A DNA stretch of 64,000 nucleotides from the NCBI RefSeq assembly GCF_900106525.1, contig NZ_FNOG01000005.1, forward strand, positions 372,001-436,000, in the 5' to 3' direction. A program made the position numbers and the translations under genes. Under the pieces are notes generated by a model, which was given only the letters and a program-made list of their open reading frames with translations, ran no database searches and was not told where the DNA came from. Shown here in pieces: positions 53,976-61,757 of the stretch (the stretch's first letter is position 1; every line of letters begins with the position of its first letter). Source of the stretch: Lysobacter enzymogenes. GTDB taxonomy: Bacteria > Pseudomonadota > Gammaproteobacteria > Xanthomonadales > Xanthomonadaceae.

Positions 53976-55195
53976 GGCCGGTACTCCCGCTCGGCTGGCA
54001 CCAGGAACGGAAACCGCGACACCGACGGCGTCTTCTCGTCGCGCAGCAAACCGTCGCTGACGCTGTCGGTGCGCCCGTCGACCAGCAGCGAGCGATAGAC
54101 GTTGATCGCCGCCTGCAACGGCGTGCGCCCGCCGCAGTCGCGGCGATAGGCGCGGCGGCCAGCGGCCTGGGCCAGTTCAACTGCGAACGGCTGCTCGCAG
54201 CGCCGGCGCCGGCTGTCGATCCACAAACGGTCGTCGGCCAGCAACTGCGCCAGCGCGCGATAGCGCTGCGCACCCGGCGCGGCCAGCAGCGAATTGCCGC
54301 AACGGCCGTCGAAGCCGTCGTACAGCGCTAGGCCCTTTTCGATTTCGGGAACGAACTCGCCGCCCTGCGCCGGCGCGATGGCGTTGTAGCGCTCCTTGAG
54401 CCGGTCGCTGATTTCCTCGCCGTCGAGCGTGCCGAGCAAAGCGTTACCGGTCAGCACCCGGCCGGCGCGGTCGATGCGGCGTTCGGAGGATTCGGTCGCC
54501 GCCCACACCGCCAGCAGCGGGCCGCCGCGGTCGGCGGCTTTCAGATCGATCTGCACCACCAGCGCCGCCGGCGTCCAGCCGGCGAGCAGGTTGCTCGCCG
54601 CGCCGCCGTCGGTGTGGCGCCACTGCTCGGCGATGGCGCGCACGGTGTCCGCGTCGAGGCGGGCGCAACCGCTCGCATCGCGCGGTGCGCCCGAACGCAG
54701 CGCGGCGTCGGCGACGTTGTAGGCGGCGCGGGTGCCGCGCACGTTGTTGTAGAACGGGTCGTCGCGCAGCCCGGCGAACACGCGCAGGCGGCGCTTTTCG
54801 CCCCACAGCCCGTCCTCGCCGCGGGCGTCGCCGCGCGCGGCATCGACACCGTCGGCGACGCACTCCGCGCGTTCGGCGGCAGGGAAACGGCAAACGATCT
54901 CCAGGCTGCGCTCGGCGCCGCCGAAGCGGTGCGCGCTGTCGATCCGGAACACATAGCGCAGGCGGTCGGAGAAGCTGTGGCCGACTACGGTCATCGCGAG
55001 GTTCAAGCGGCGGCCGTCGGGCTGCATCCACGCGTAAAGATCGCCGATGTCGGCGCGCGGGTCGGCGATGACACTGGGCGAATCCAGGTGATCGGAAGCC
55101 CGCGCCGGCGTCGGCGCGACGGCCAGCGCGGCGGCGAGCGCGAGCGGAGCGGCCAGCGCGATGCGGCGGGGGCGCGGCGGGTAGGAAACGGACAT
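53972..55195 (-). CDS. DUF4331 exported protein
   Basis: This 407-residue protein has a signal peptide LAAPLALAAALAVAPTPARA followed by SDHLDSPSVIADPRADIGDL, the defining start of DUF4331. Later parts include FAGLRDDPFYNNVRGTRAAY, ALVVQIDLKAAD and NALLGTLDGEEISDRLKERY, all consistent with that family. It is the first gene of the four-gene metal-uptake-like operon and overlaps hupE. The function is unknown; the recurring position with HupE suggests periplasmic metal handling or assembly. Confidence 0.88.
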   Translation of the reverse strand: MSVSYPPRPRRIALAAPLALAAALAVAPTPARASDHLDSPSVIADPRADIGDLYAWMQPDGRRLNLAMTVVGHSFSDRLRYVFRIDSAHRFGGAERSLEIVCRFPAAERAECVADGVDAARGDARGEDGLWGEKRRLRVFAGLRDDPFYNNVRGTRAAYNVADAALRSGAPRDASGCARLDADTVRAIAEQWRHTDGGAASNLLAGWTPAALVVQIDLKAADRGGPLLAVWAATESSERRIDRAGRVLTGNALLGTLDGEEISDRLKERYNAIAPAQGGEFVPEIEKGLALYDGFDGRCGNSLLAAPGAQRYRALAQLLADDRLWIDSRRRRCEQPFAVELAQAAGRRAYRRDCGGRTPLQAAINVYRSLLVDGRTDSVSDGLLRDEKTPSVSRFPFLVPAEREYRP

Positions 55196-55307
55196 GGCGG
55201 CGGCGTCTGGCGAAGGAGCCGTCAGTACACCGCCGCGGCCACGACCGCGCTGTCGGAATCTTTAGCGACCGCGGCGTTAGCGACCGCAGCGCGGCCGCGC
55301 CCACCGC

Positions 55308-56810
55308 TTACATCGCCATCGGCCGCCCATCGCGCTGCTGCACGTCCATCGCCTGCGCGCCGGGCTGCGCCTGCTGCGGGTCGTGCCGCAACTGGTGCAA
55401 TTCCCGGCCGCTGTCGTTGGCCGGCTGCGCGCGCCCCTGCTGCAGGCCCACCTCGGTGTACACCCAGGCGTCGGGCTGGCCGGTGTAGGCGTAGAAGGCG
55501 CGCTGCTGCGGGTTGTAGGCCACCCCGCTGGTCTCGGCCCAACCTTCGTTGCGCACCGCCAGGGTCAGCGCGGCGGCGACGTTGGCGGTTTCGTCCGCGC
55601 TCAATCCCAGGCCGTGCTGGCGGTTGTGGCCGGCGACCTCGGCATAAGCGGCGTTGTACAGCGGCGTGTCCGGGTTGCGCGGATTGCCCAGCGCATAGCG
55701 CGGTTGCAGCACCTGCACCGGCTCGTCGTCGTCCTGCACCGGCTGCGGTTGCGGGTGGCGGTCGAGCCAGACGTGCAGATCGTCCATCGCCTGACGCTCC
55801 TCCAGCGATTCCGGGCCGATCTCGACGAAGGCGCGGTCGAGCTCGTTCTCCGGCTCCTCGTGTTCGCGGTCGCCGCGGTCGAGGTACTCGCCGTGGATGT
55901 CCAGCTCCCACTCGTGCGAGCAGTTGGCGGCGCGGCTGACCAGGCGCAGGTTGCTCGTGTCGTTGTACAGGTCCAGCGCCTCGGCCTTGGTGATGACGCC
56001 GCCGCGCGCTTCCAGCGTCGCCCGGGCGACGTCTTCGAACGGACGGATGTGGTCGATGTCGAAGGCGTCGCGGGTGACCAGTTGCCGGGTCACCGGGCAC
56101 TCGAACAGCGGGATCTCACGGTGGTAGTCCGGGTCGGCGTCCATCGAAACGGTGCCGCGGTACTGCTGCGAGAGCTGGTGCTCGAACCACTTGCCCTCGA
56201 CCCGGGTGTCGAAGCTCAGCGCCGAGCGTCCGTCTTCCAAGGCCCAGTCCTGGAAGCGCGTGGTGGTGCGGCGGGCGGCGTCGCGGACCGGGTCGAACGG
56301 CGCGTGCTCGGCATCGGGATCGAAACGGAAGTGACGGTCCGACCAGTCCCTCCACGCGTCCGAGCCGACGCCTTGCTCGAGCGCGCGCTCGGCCGCGGTG
56401 CGGCCGCGGTTGATCGCGCTGGGCAGCGCGCGCAGGTTGCCGACGTCGTTGTAGCCGATGTGCGCGTCGGCCTGGCTGCGCGCGCCCAGGTCGGTCAGGT
56501 GCTGCTTCCACGGCTGCACGTGGTCGATGTCCAGCGCCTCGGCGGTATGCCAGGTGTCGGACTCGCGGTTGCGGAACAGCAGCACGTCGCTCTCGCCGAG
56601 CCTGACCGGCACCACGTCCATATGCTCGCGGGCCCAGTCGTTGCGCATGTAGTGCACGGTGGAATCGTAGAACGCCAGGCCGGTGCGGCTGGCGTTGGGG
56701 TTCCAGGCGCGCGCCTGCAGTTCCGGGCCGTGCGCGGTCGGGCGCAGATCGTCCCAGGTGGCCAGGTTCACGTAGCCGCCGCCGCTCAAGCGCTGTTGTT
56801 CGATGCCCAT
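55308..56810 (-). CDS. Tandem-HNH nuclease, putative T4SS antibacterial effector
   Basis: This 500-residue protein has no signal peptide. Two His-Me-finger-like HNH modules are visible: DIDHVQPWKQHL (94-105) with YNDVGNLRALPSAINRGR (120-137), and DIDHIRPFEDVA (251-262) with YNDTSNLRLVSRAANCSHEW (282-301). Both keep the DH...N...NL pattern. The C-terminal 120 residues (NPDTPLYNAAYAEVAGHNRQ, ANVAAALTLAVRNEGW, RAFYAYTG, then a Gln-rich tail) resemble the XVIPCD secretion domain of Xanthomonadales T4SS effectors. I infer a DNA-cutting toxin delivered into rival bacteria. No immunity-like gene lies on either side: 55196-55307 and 56811-57068 hold no convincing frame. Confidence 0.78.
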   Translation of the reverse strand: MGIEQQRLSGGGYVNLATWDDLRPTAHGPELQARAWNPNASRTGLAFYDSTVHYMRNDWAREHMDVVPVRLGESDVLLFRNRESDTWHTAEALDIDHVQPWKQHLTDLGARSQADAHIGYNDVGNLRALPSAINRGRTAAERALEQGVGSDAWRDWSDRHFRFDPDAEHAPFDPVRDAARRTTTRFQDWALEDGRSALSFDTRVEGKWFEHQLSQQYRGTVSMDADPDYHREIPLFECPVTRQLVTRDAFDIDHIRPFEDVARATLEARGGVITKAEALDLYNDTSNLRLVSRAANCSHEWELDIHGEYLDRGDREHEEPENELDRAFVEIGPESLEERQAMDDLHVWLDRHPQPQPVQDDDEPVQVLQPRYALGNPRNPDTPLYNAAYAEVAGHNRQHGLGLSADETANVAAALTLAVRNEGWAETSGVAYNPQQRAFYAYTGQPDAWVYTEVGLQQGRAQPANDSGRELHQLRHDPQQAQPGAQAMDVQQRDGRPMAM

Positions 56811-57068
56811 GATCCGTCCCGCTCGCTATGCAATGCCTGCAACAACGTTCAAAGGCGGGGGCACAGGCCAAACCGAAGGCGTCGGGCCGCGCGCGCAGCT
56901 CGGGCCTACCCGCCTGCGGTCGCGGCTGCCGGGTACGCTCGACCCGAGCGTGCGTCCGCGCCGCAGCGCCCGCGCGCAAGCCGCCGCGCGCCGAAAATCC
57001 CTCGCCGCGCACAGCCGGCCGCACGGCCGATGCCGCATGATCGGGGTTTCGCCCCGCCCCTCGCCCGC

Positions 57069-58265
57069 ATGCCCTCCTTGCGCGATCTGTCCTTATCCGC
57101 CGTCGTTGCCGGCTTCGTCGCTGTCTTGGTCGGCTTCACCAGTTCGGCCGCGATCGTGTTCTCCGCGGCCCGCGCCAGCGGCGCCGACCAGGCCGAAATC
57201 GCCTCGTGGATGTGGGCGCTGGGCCTAGGGATGGGCGCGACCTGCATCGGCCTGTCGCTGCGCTACAAGGTGCCGGTGGTGACGGCGTGGTCGACGCCCG
57301 GCGCGGCGATGCTGATCACCGCCGCGGCCGGCCTGCCGCTGGCGCAGGCGATCGGCGCGTTCGTGATCAGCGCCGCGCTGACCGTCGCGCTGGGCTTCAG
57401 CGGCTGGCTCGAACGCGCGCTGGCGCGGCTACCGGCGAGCCTGGCCGCGGGCATGCTCGCCGGCGTGCTGCTGCGCTTCGGCCTGGACGTGTTCGTCTCG
57501 ATGCAGAGCCACTTCGCCCTGGTGTTCGCGATGCTGCTGAGCTTCCTGCTGGCGCGGCGCTGGCTGCCGCGCTACGCGGTGCTGGTCGCGCTGGCCGTCG
57601 GCGTCGGCGTGGCCGGCGCGCAGGGCGGGCTGCACCTGGAGAAGCTCGAACTGGCGGTGGCGATGCCGGTGTGGACCACGCCGCAGTTCTCGCTGGCCGC
57701 CACCGTCGGCGTGGCGATCCCGCTGTTCGTGGTGACGATGGCCTCGCAGAACGTGCCCGGCATCGCGATCCTGCGCGCGCACGGCTACCGCGAGGTGCCG
57801 GCCTCGCCGCTGGTCGGCTGGACCGGCGTGGCGACCTTGCTGCTGGCGCCGTTCGGCGCGTTCTCGCTGAGCCTGGCGGCGATCACCGCGGCGATCTGCA
57901 TGGGCGAGGACGCCCACGAAGACCCGCGCAAGCGCTACATGGCCGCGGTCGCCGCCGGCGCGTTCTACCTGCTCACCGGCGTGTTCGGCGCCACGGTGGC
58001 GGCCGCGTTCGCGGCGTTTCCGCAGGCGCTGGTGATGGCCATCGCCGGCATCGCCCTGCTCGCCACCATCGGCAACGGCCTGGCCTCGGCGCTGCACGAT
58101 CCGCAGGAACGCGAGCCGGCGCTGATCACCTTCCTGGTCACCGCCTCGGGCTTCACCGTGTTCCAGGTCGGCTCGGTGTTCTGGGGCATGGTCGCCGGCG
58201 TGCTCGCCACCCTCGTGCTGCGCTGGCGCAAGCCGAAGCCGGCGGCGACCGATCCGGCGCGCTGA
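57069..58265 (+). CDS. BenE-type benzoate/H+ symporter family transporter
   Basis: This 398-residue membrane protein has about twelve hydrophobic segments. BenE features are AVVAGFVAVLVGFTSSAAIV, LRYKVPVVTAWSTPGAAMLI, FVVTMASQNVPGIAILRAHG and ITAAICMGEDAHEDPRKRYM. The last is strongly conserved in BenE, which imports benzoate. No benzoate degradation genes are nearby, so the substrate may be another aromatic acid. The ATG at 57069 fits the family start (MPSLRDLSLSAVVAGF). Confidence 0.92.
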   Translation: MPSLRDLSLSAVVAGFVAVLVGFTSSAAIVFSAARASGADQAEIASWMWALGLGMGATCIGLSLRYKVPVVTAWSTPGAAMLITAAAGLPLAQAIGAFVISAALTVALGFSGWLERALARLPASLAAGMLAGVLLRFGLDVFVSMQSHFALVFAMLLSFLLARRWLPRYAVLVALAVGVGVAGAQGGLHLEKLELAVAMPVWTTPQFSLAATVGVAIPLFVVTMASQNVPGIAILRAHGYREVPASPLVGWTGVATLLLAPFGAFSLSLAAITAAICMGEDAHEDPRKRYMAAVAAGAFYLLTGVFGATVAAAFAAFPQALVMAIAGIALLATIGNGLASALHDPQEREPALITFLVTASGFTVFQVGSVFWGMVAGVLATLVLRWRKPKPAATDPAR

Positions 58266-58272
58266 GCGCCGC

Positions 58273-58295
58273 GCGGGCCGGCGGCGCCGGTCCGC
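58273..58295 (+). terminator. Possible terminator after benE-like gene
   Basis: A 10-bp stem (GCGGGCCGGC / GCCGGTCCGC, one G-U type pair) with a 3-base loop follows the stop by seven bases. There is no T-tract, and GC-rich dyads are common here, so support is moderate. Confidence 0.4.
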
Positions 58296-58424
58296 GGCCG
58301 ACGCCAGCGCCCACAGCGCGCGCCCGAAAGCGGCCCGACGCCTGCCATTCCGGGGTCCGTACGGACGATGCCGCCGCGCCCGCACCGGGAGTATGCTCGG
58401 CCGTCATCCCCACGGAAGCGCCGC

Positions 58425-58739
58425 ATGGAAGCCCGCCGCGAATCGGCCCTGGACTCGCCCGGCCTGCGCGCCCTGCTCAGCCCCAGCGTGATCGTCAGCC
58501 TGGCCCTGGCGCTGACCGCCGCGGCGTTGGCGCTGCTGTACTTCCTGCGCGGCGGCGCCGACCTGCCCGCGCCCGTCGCCAGCGCGACCGCAGCGGCGGC
58601 CGTGTCCGCCCCGGCCGCACCCGCCGGCGCCACCGCCGCGACGCCCCCACCGGCGCCGGAGCCGGTCGAGTTCCGCTGCGTCAACGGCCTGCGCGTACGC
58701 AAGCAGGGCAGCAGCTATTCCAGCGACGGCCGCTGCTGA
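58425..58739 (+). CDS. Small single-span membrane protein, unknown
   Basis: This 104-residue protein has a cytoplasmic N-terminus (about 20 residues), one membrane segment SVIVSLALALTAAALALLYF, and an Ala/Pro linker. It ends with a compact RCVNGLRVRKQGSSYSSDGR, whose two cysteines could pair in the periplasm. I do not recognise the family. Start choice: the ATG at 58425 gives a sensible N-terminus. It lies between benE and corA-like genes on the same strand. Confidence 0.65.
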   Translation: MEARRESALDSPGLRALLSPSVIVSLALALTAAALALLYFLRGGADLPAPVASATAAAAVSAPAAPAGATAATPPPAPEPVEFRCVNGLRVRKQGSSYSSDGRC

Positions 58740-58829
58740 GCGCGCGGCCGCCGGCGCCGCCATGACGCGGTCGCGCCTTTGAGCTAGCGTAGGCGCCCTG
58801 TTCTCCGCTTCATCCGGATCGCCGCTCCG

Positions 58830-59846
58830 ATGCGCATCGCCGACGCCAGCTACGGTTCCAACGAAGACGGCCTGATCTGGGGCTACCGCTTCGTCCCCGG
58901 CCAGCCGGCGCAACCGATCAGCACCGACGCGGTCGCCGCCTTCCTGTCGGCGCCCGCCGACGGCGACGGCGGCGGGTTCCTGTGGCTGCACTTCTCGCTG
59001 TCCAACACCGGCAGCGAGCGCTACCTGCGCCGCGCCCTGCTGATGCCCGACGCGTTCTACGACAGCCTGCGCAGCGAAGTCGGCTCGACCCGGCTCGAGC
59101 TGGACGACAACGCCCTGATCGCGGTCGTCCACGACGTGCTGTTCGACTCCAGCTTCGACGCCTCCGAAGTCGGCACCACCACCTTGTGCATCGGCCCGCG
59201 CCTGCTGGTCAGCGCGCGCCTGCGGCCGCTGCGCTCGGTCGACCAGCTGCGCGCGGCGGTGCGCTCGGGCCAGCTGTTCCGCTCGCCGGTGGAGCTGCTC
59301 GCGCATTTGCTGCGCGACCAGGCCAGCGTGCTCGGCGAGATCCTGCGCAAGTGCACCCAGCAGGTCGACCGCATCGAGGACCGCCTGCTCGACAACCGCA
59401 TCGCCAGCGACCGCACCCAACTGGGCTCGCTGCGCCGCAGCCTGGTGCGCCTGCAGCGGCTGCTGGCGCCCGAGCCGACCGCGCTGTTCCGCCTGCTCAG
59501 CCGGCCGCCCGAGTGGATCGGCCGCGACGACATCGGCGAGCTGCAACAGGCCGCCGAGGAGTTCTCCACCGCGATCGGCGATTCGGTGGCGCTGGTGGAA
59601 CGGGTCAAGCTGATCCAGGAAGAACTGGCGGCGCTGGTCAACGAGCAGACCGGGCGGACCTTGTTCGTGCTGACCGTGGTCACCGTGGTGGCCTTGCCGA
59701 TCAACCTGGTCGCCGGCCTGTTCGGCATGAACGTCGGCGGCATGCCGCTGGCCGAGAACCCGCACGGGTTCTGGGCGGTGGTGCTGGGCCTGTGCGTGCT
59801 GACCGGGGTGCTGGCCTACGCCGCGTTCGGCCGGCGCCGCGACTGA
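58830..59846 (+). CDS. CorA/ZntB-family divalent metal transporter
   Basis: This is a 338-residue CorA superfamily protein. A large N-terminal cytoplasmic domain (about 1-270) carries FLWLHFSLSNTGSERYLRRA and long helices (VDRIEDRLLDNRIASDRTQL; LVRLQRLLAPEPTALFRLL). Two membrane helices follow at the C-terminus, LFVLTVVTVVALPINLVAGL and the last segment. The signature loop GLFGMNVGGMP contains GMN. The ZntB-like arrangement (WLHF..., longer N-domain) suggests Zn transport, with Mg also possible. Confidence 0.92.
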   Translation: MRIADASYGSNEDGLIWGYRFVPGQPAQPISTDAVAAFLSAPADGDGGGFLWLHFSLSNTGSERYLRRALLMPDAFYDSLRSEVGSTRLELDDNALIAVVHDVLFDSSFDASEVGTTTLCIGPRLLVSARLRPLRSVDQLRAAVRSGQLFRSPVELLAHLLRDQASVLGEILRKCTQQVDRIEDRLLDNRIASDRTQLGSLRRSLVRLQRLLAPEPTALFRLLSRPPEWIGRDDIGELQQAAEEFSTAIGDSVALVERVKLIQEELAALVNEQTGRTLFVLTVVTVVALPINLVAGLFGMNVGGMPLAENPHGFWAVVLGLCVLTGVLAYAAFGRRRD

Positions 59847-60030
59847 CATCGCAACCACAGCGCGGCTGAATGCGCGCCGCGTTCACGCGCTTGGTCGCTG
59901 CATCACAAATTCAAACAATTCGCCGCACGCCGCCGGGCGGCTTTGCTATAGAGGAACGGCAGCCGCCGGGAGGGCGCAGGCCCGCGTCGGTACGCTGCGC
60001 CATCGCACGACTAACCATATGAGGGACTAT

Positions 60031-60171
60031 ATGAAGAAGGCAATCGATATGCCGCTGATCATCAAGAGCGGCCCGCGTCTGATCGAACCGCTGTCGACCC
60101 TGGAAGCCCATGACGTCCAGCCGGAAGTGACTTCCGACGAACTGGACTTCCTGGAAGCGCACGCCAAGTAA
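60031..60171 (+). CDS. Short peptide gene, candidate RiPP precursor for the adjacent YcaO enzyme
   Basis: The open frame encodes 46 residues. ATG at 60031 has an ideal GAGGG Shine-Dalgarno five bases upstream, and third codon positions are strongly G/C, as in real genes. The peptide begins MKKAIDMPLIIKSGPRL and ends DELDFLEAHAK. It is acidic towards the C-terminus, has no cysteine and only six Ser/Thr, and lacks a signal peptide. It lies 118 bp upstream of a YcaO gene on the same strand, separated by a hairpin. This is a typical position for the substrate peptide of a YcaO RiPP enzyme. It matches no precursor family I know. An in-frame ATG at 60019 lacks a ribosome-binding site. Confidence 0.75.
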   Translation: MKKAIDMPLIIKSGPRLIEPLSTLEAHDVQPEVTSDELDFLEAHAK

Positions 60172-60210
60172 GGGCGCCACAAGCGCGTCCGGTGTCTGCC
60201 GGCGCGGCGA

Positions 60211-60235
60211 CGGCACGGAGCCCGCCTCCGTGCCG
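60211..60235 (+). terminator. Attenuator-like hairpin between the peptide gene and ycaO
   Basis: A perfect 10-bp stem CGGCACGGAG/CTCCGTGCCG with a 5-base loop lies between the peptide stop and the YcaO start. There is no T-tract. It could partly end transcription or protect the 3' end, so that more peptide than enzyme is made, as in many RiPP operons. Confidence 0.55.
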
Positions 60236-60289
60236 CCGCATCCGCGGCGCCGCGGCGCGCCGCATCCAGCGCAAGGGAGAGCGCTCCGC

Positions 60290-61564
60290 ATGATTCCTCT
60301 GGAACGAGAACGCAGCCTCGAGCAGGCCGAACGCGCGCTGCGCGGCTTTCTCGATGCGCAAGGCTGGCGCGCCGAACTGCAGCGCGCCGGCGCGCCGTTC
60401 GCGGCGACCATCTGCACGCTCTACGACGAGGCCGACGGGCGCCAGCTCGGCAACGGCTTCGGCAAGGGCGAAGCCGAGCCGGCGCGGGTCGGCGCGCTGT
60501 TCGAAGCGGTCGAGCATTTGTTCACCGGCAAGGCGCCCGCCGACGCCGAACTGAGCCTGCGCAGCGGCGCCGATTGCCTGGCCGATCCGCTGCTGGCCGC
60601 GCTGCCGTTCCGCGCCGCGTTCGTCCAACAACCCGAGCGCAAGCTCGCCTGCCGCACGTATCGCTCCTTCGACCCGCGCGAACCGGAAGCGACGCTGCCG
60701 CTGTTCCTGTCCTACCCCACCTACCTCGACTGGCGTCCGCCGCAGGACGACTTCGATTACGCCGCCGCGCTGCGCTTTGGTTCCAACAACGGCACCGCGA
60801 TCGGCAGCAGCCTGGAAGAAGCCGCGGTGCACGCGATCGGCGAATTGATCGAGCGCGATGCCTGGTCGCTGTTCCTGGCCGCGCATTACCTCGGCGACCC
60901 GGCCGCCCACGGCTACCGCCTGGCGCCGGACGACCTGCCCGCGCCGCTGGCCCGGCGCCTGAGCGACGCCAGCGCGCAATTGCAGCGCGAGATCCTGCTG
61001 ATCGACGCGCGCAGCGACCTCGGCGTGCCCTGCTTCATCGCCACCGCCGCCGACCTGCACGACGGCGAGCTGCTGCACCCGTGCGGCTACGGCGCCTCGC
61101 TGTATCCCGAACACGCCGCCACCCGCGCGATCACCGAACTGGTGCAGACGCTGGAACTGCCGCGGCTGCAGCCGCGGCTGAGCGGCTACCCGCAGGCGGT
61201 GCTCGACGCCTTGTCCGCGTATCCGAAGCTGCGCGACTGCGCGGTGTTCGCGATCGACCGCGCGCGCCTGCGCCGCGGCCGCTGGGACTACCCGGCGCCG
61301 GCGCCGATGCCGCCGGCCGAGTTGCTGCCGCAATTGGTCGCGCGTCTGCGCGCGCGCGGCATCGACCTGCATTACGCGATCAACCACGAAGAACCCGGAT
61401 GCTTCTGCGTGGTCAACGTGGTGTCGATGGCGCTGGAGCGCTTCTTCCTGGTGTGCTCGGGCATCGTCATGGCGCCGGGGCAGCGCGGGCGCGAGCTGCT
61501 GGCCGGACGCTTGCCGGTGCCCGGCAGCGCGGCGGCGCGCGAGGCGGAGGCTGTTCTGGCCTGA
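60290..61564 (+). CDS. YcaO-domain peptide-modifying enzyme
   Basis: This 424-residue stand-alone YcaO protein is preceded by AAGGGAG. All three ATP-binding signatures are visible: ALFEAVEHLF (Glu72, Glu75), then GSNNGTAIGSSLEEAAVHAI with GELIERDAW (Glu185, Glu188), then ATRAITELVQ (Arg279, Glu283, Gln286). YcaO enzymes use ATP to activate backbone amides, forming azolines, thioamides or amidines. The C-terminus ends AREAEAVLA without the PxPxP motif of azoline-forming TOMM cyclodehydratases, and no TfuA or E1-like partner is encoded, so the product chemistry is open. The only neighbour in the transcript is the 46-residue peptide gene. Confidence 0.93.
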   Translation: MIPLERERSLEQAERALRGFLDAQGWRAELQRAGAPFAATICTLYDEADGRQLGNGFGKGEAEPARVGALFEAVEHLFTGKAPADAELSLRSGADCLADPLLAALPFRAAFVQQPERKLACRTYRSFDPREPEATLPLFLSYPTYLDWRPPQDDFDYAAALRFGSNNGTAIGSSLEEAAVHAIGELIERDAWSLFLAAHYLGDPAAHGYRLAPDDLPAPLARRLSDASAQLQREILLIDARSDLGVPCFIATAADLHDGELLHPCGYGASLYPEHAATRAITELVQTLELPRLQPRLSGYPQAVLDALSAYPKLRDCAVFAIDRARLRRGRWDYPAPAPMPPAELLPQLVARLRARGIDLHYAINHEEPGCFCVVNVVSMALERFFLVCSGIVMAPGQRGRELLAGRLPVPGSAAAREAEAVLA

Positions 61565-61757
61565 GTTCGTCGCCGCTGTCCGCGCTCGGTTGGGCGCGGC
61601 GCGGTTTCGCGGTCGCGCACCGAATTCAATCGTCCCTGCGCAACAGGCTCAGACCACTGCGATCCGTAGCAGGCGCTTCAGCGCGCGGGCCCGTTTCAGC
61701 GAAGTGGCGTCCTCGGGTTCCGCTACTGACGCAGATCGGATAGATGCGGCAGTCCGC

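Noticed and set aside
56811..57068. Immunity gene for the HNH protein upstream of its start
   Set aside because: The frames there are short and Arg/Pro-rich on both strands, with no protein-like composition or ribosome-binding site.
60019..60171. Start of the YcaO-linked peptide at the upstream in-frame ATG (50 residues)
   Set aside because: No ribosome-binding site precedes it, while the ATG at 60031 has GAGGG at ideal spacing.
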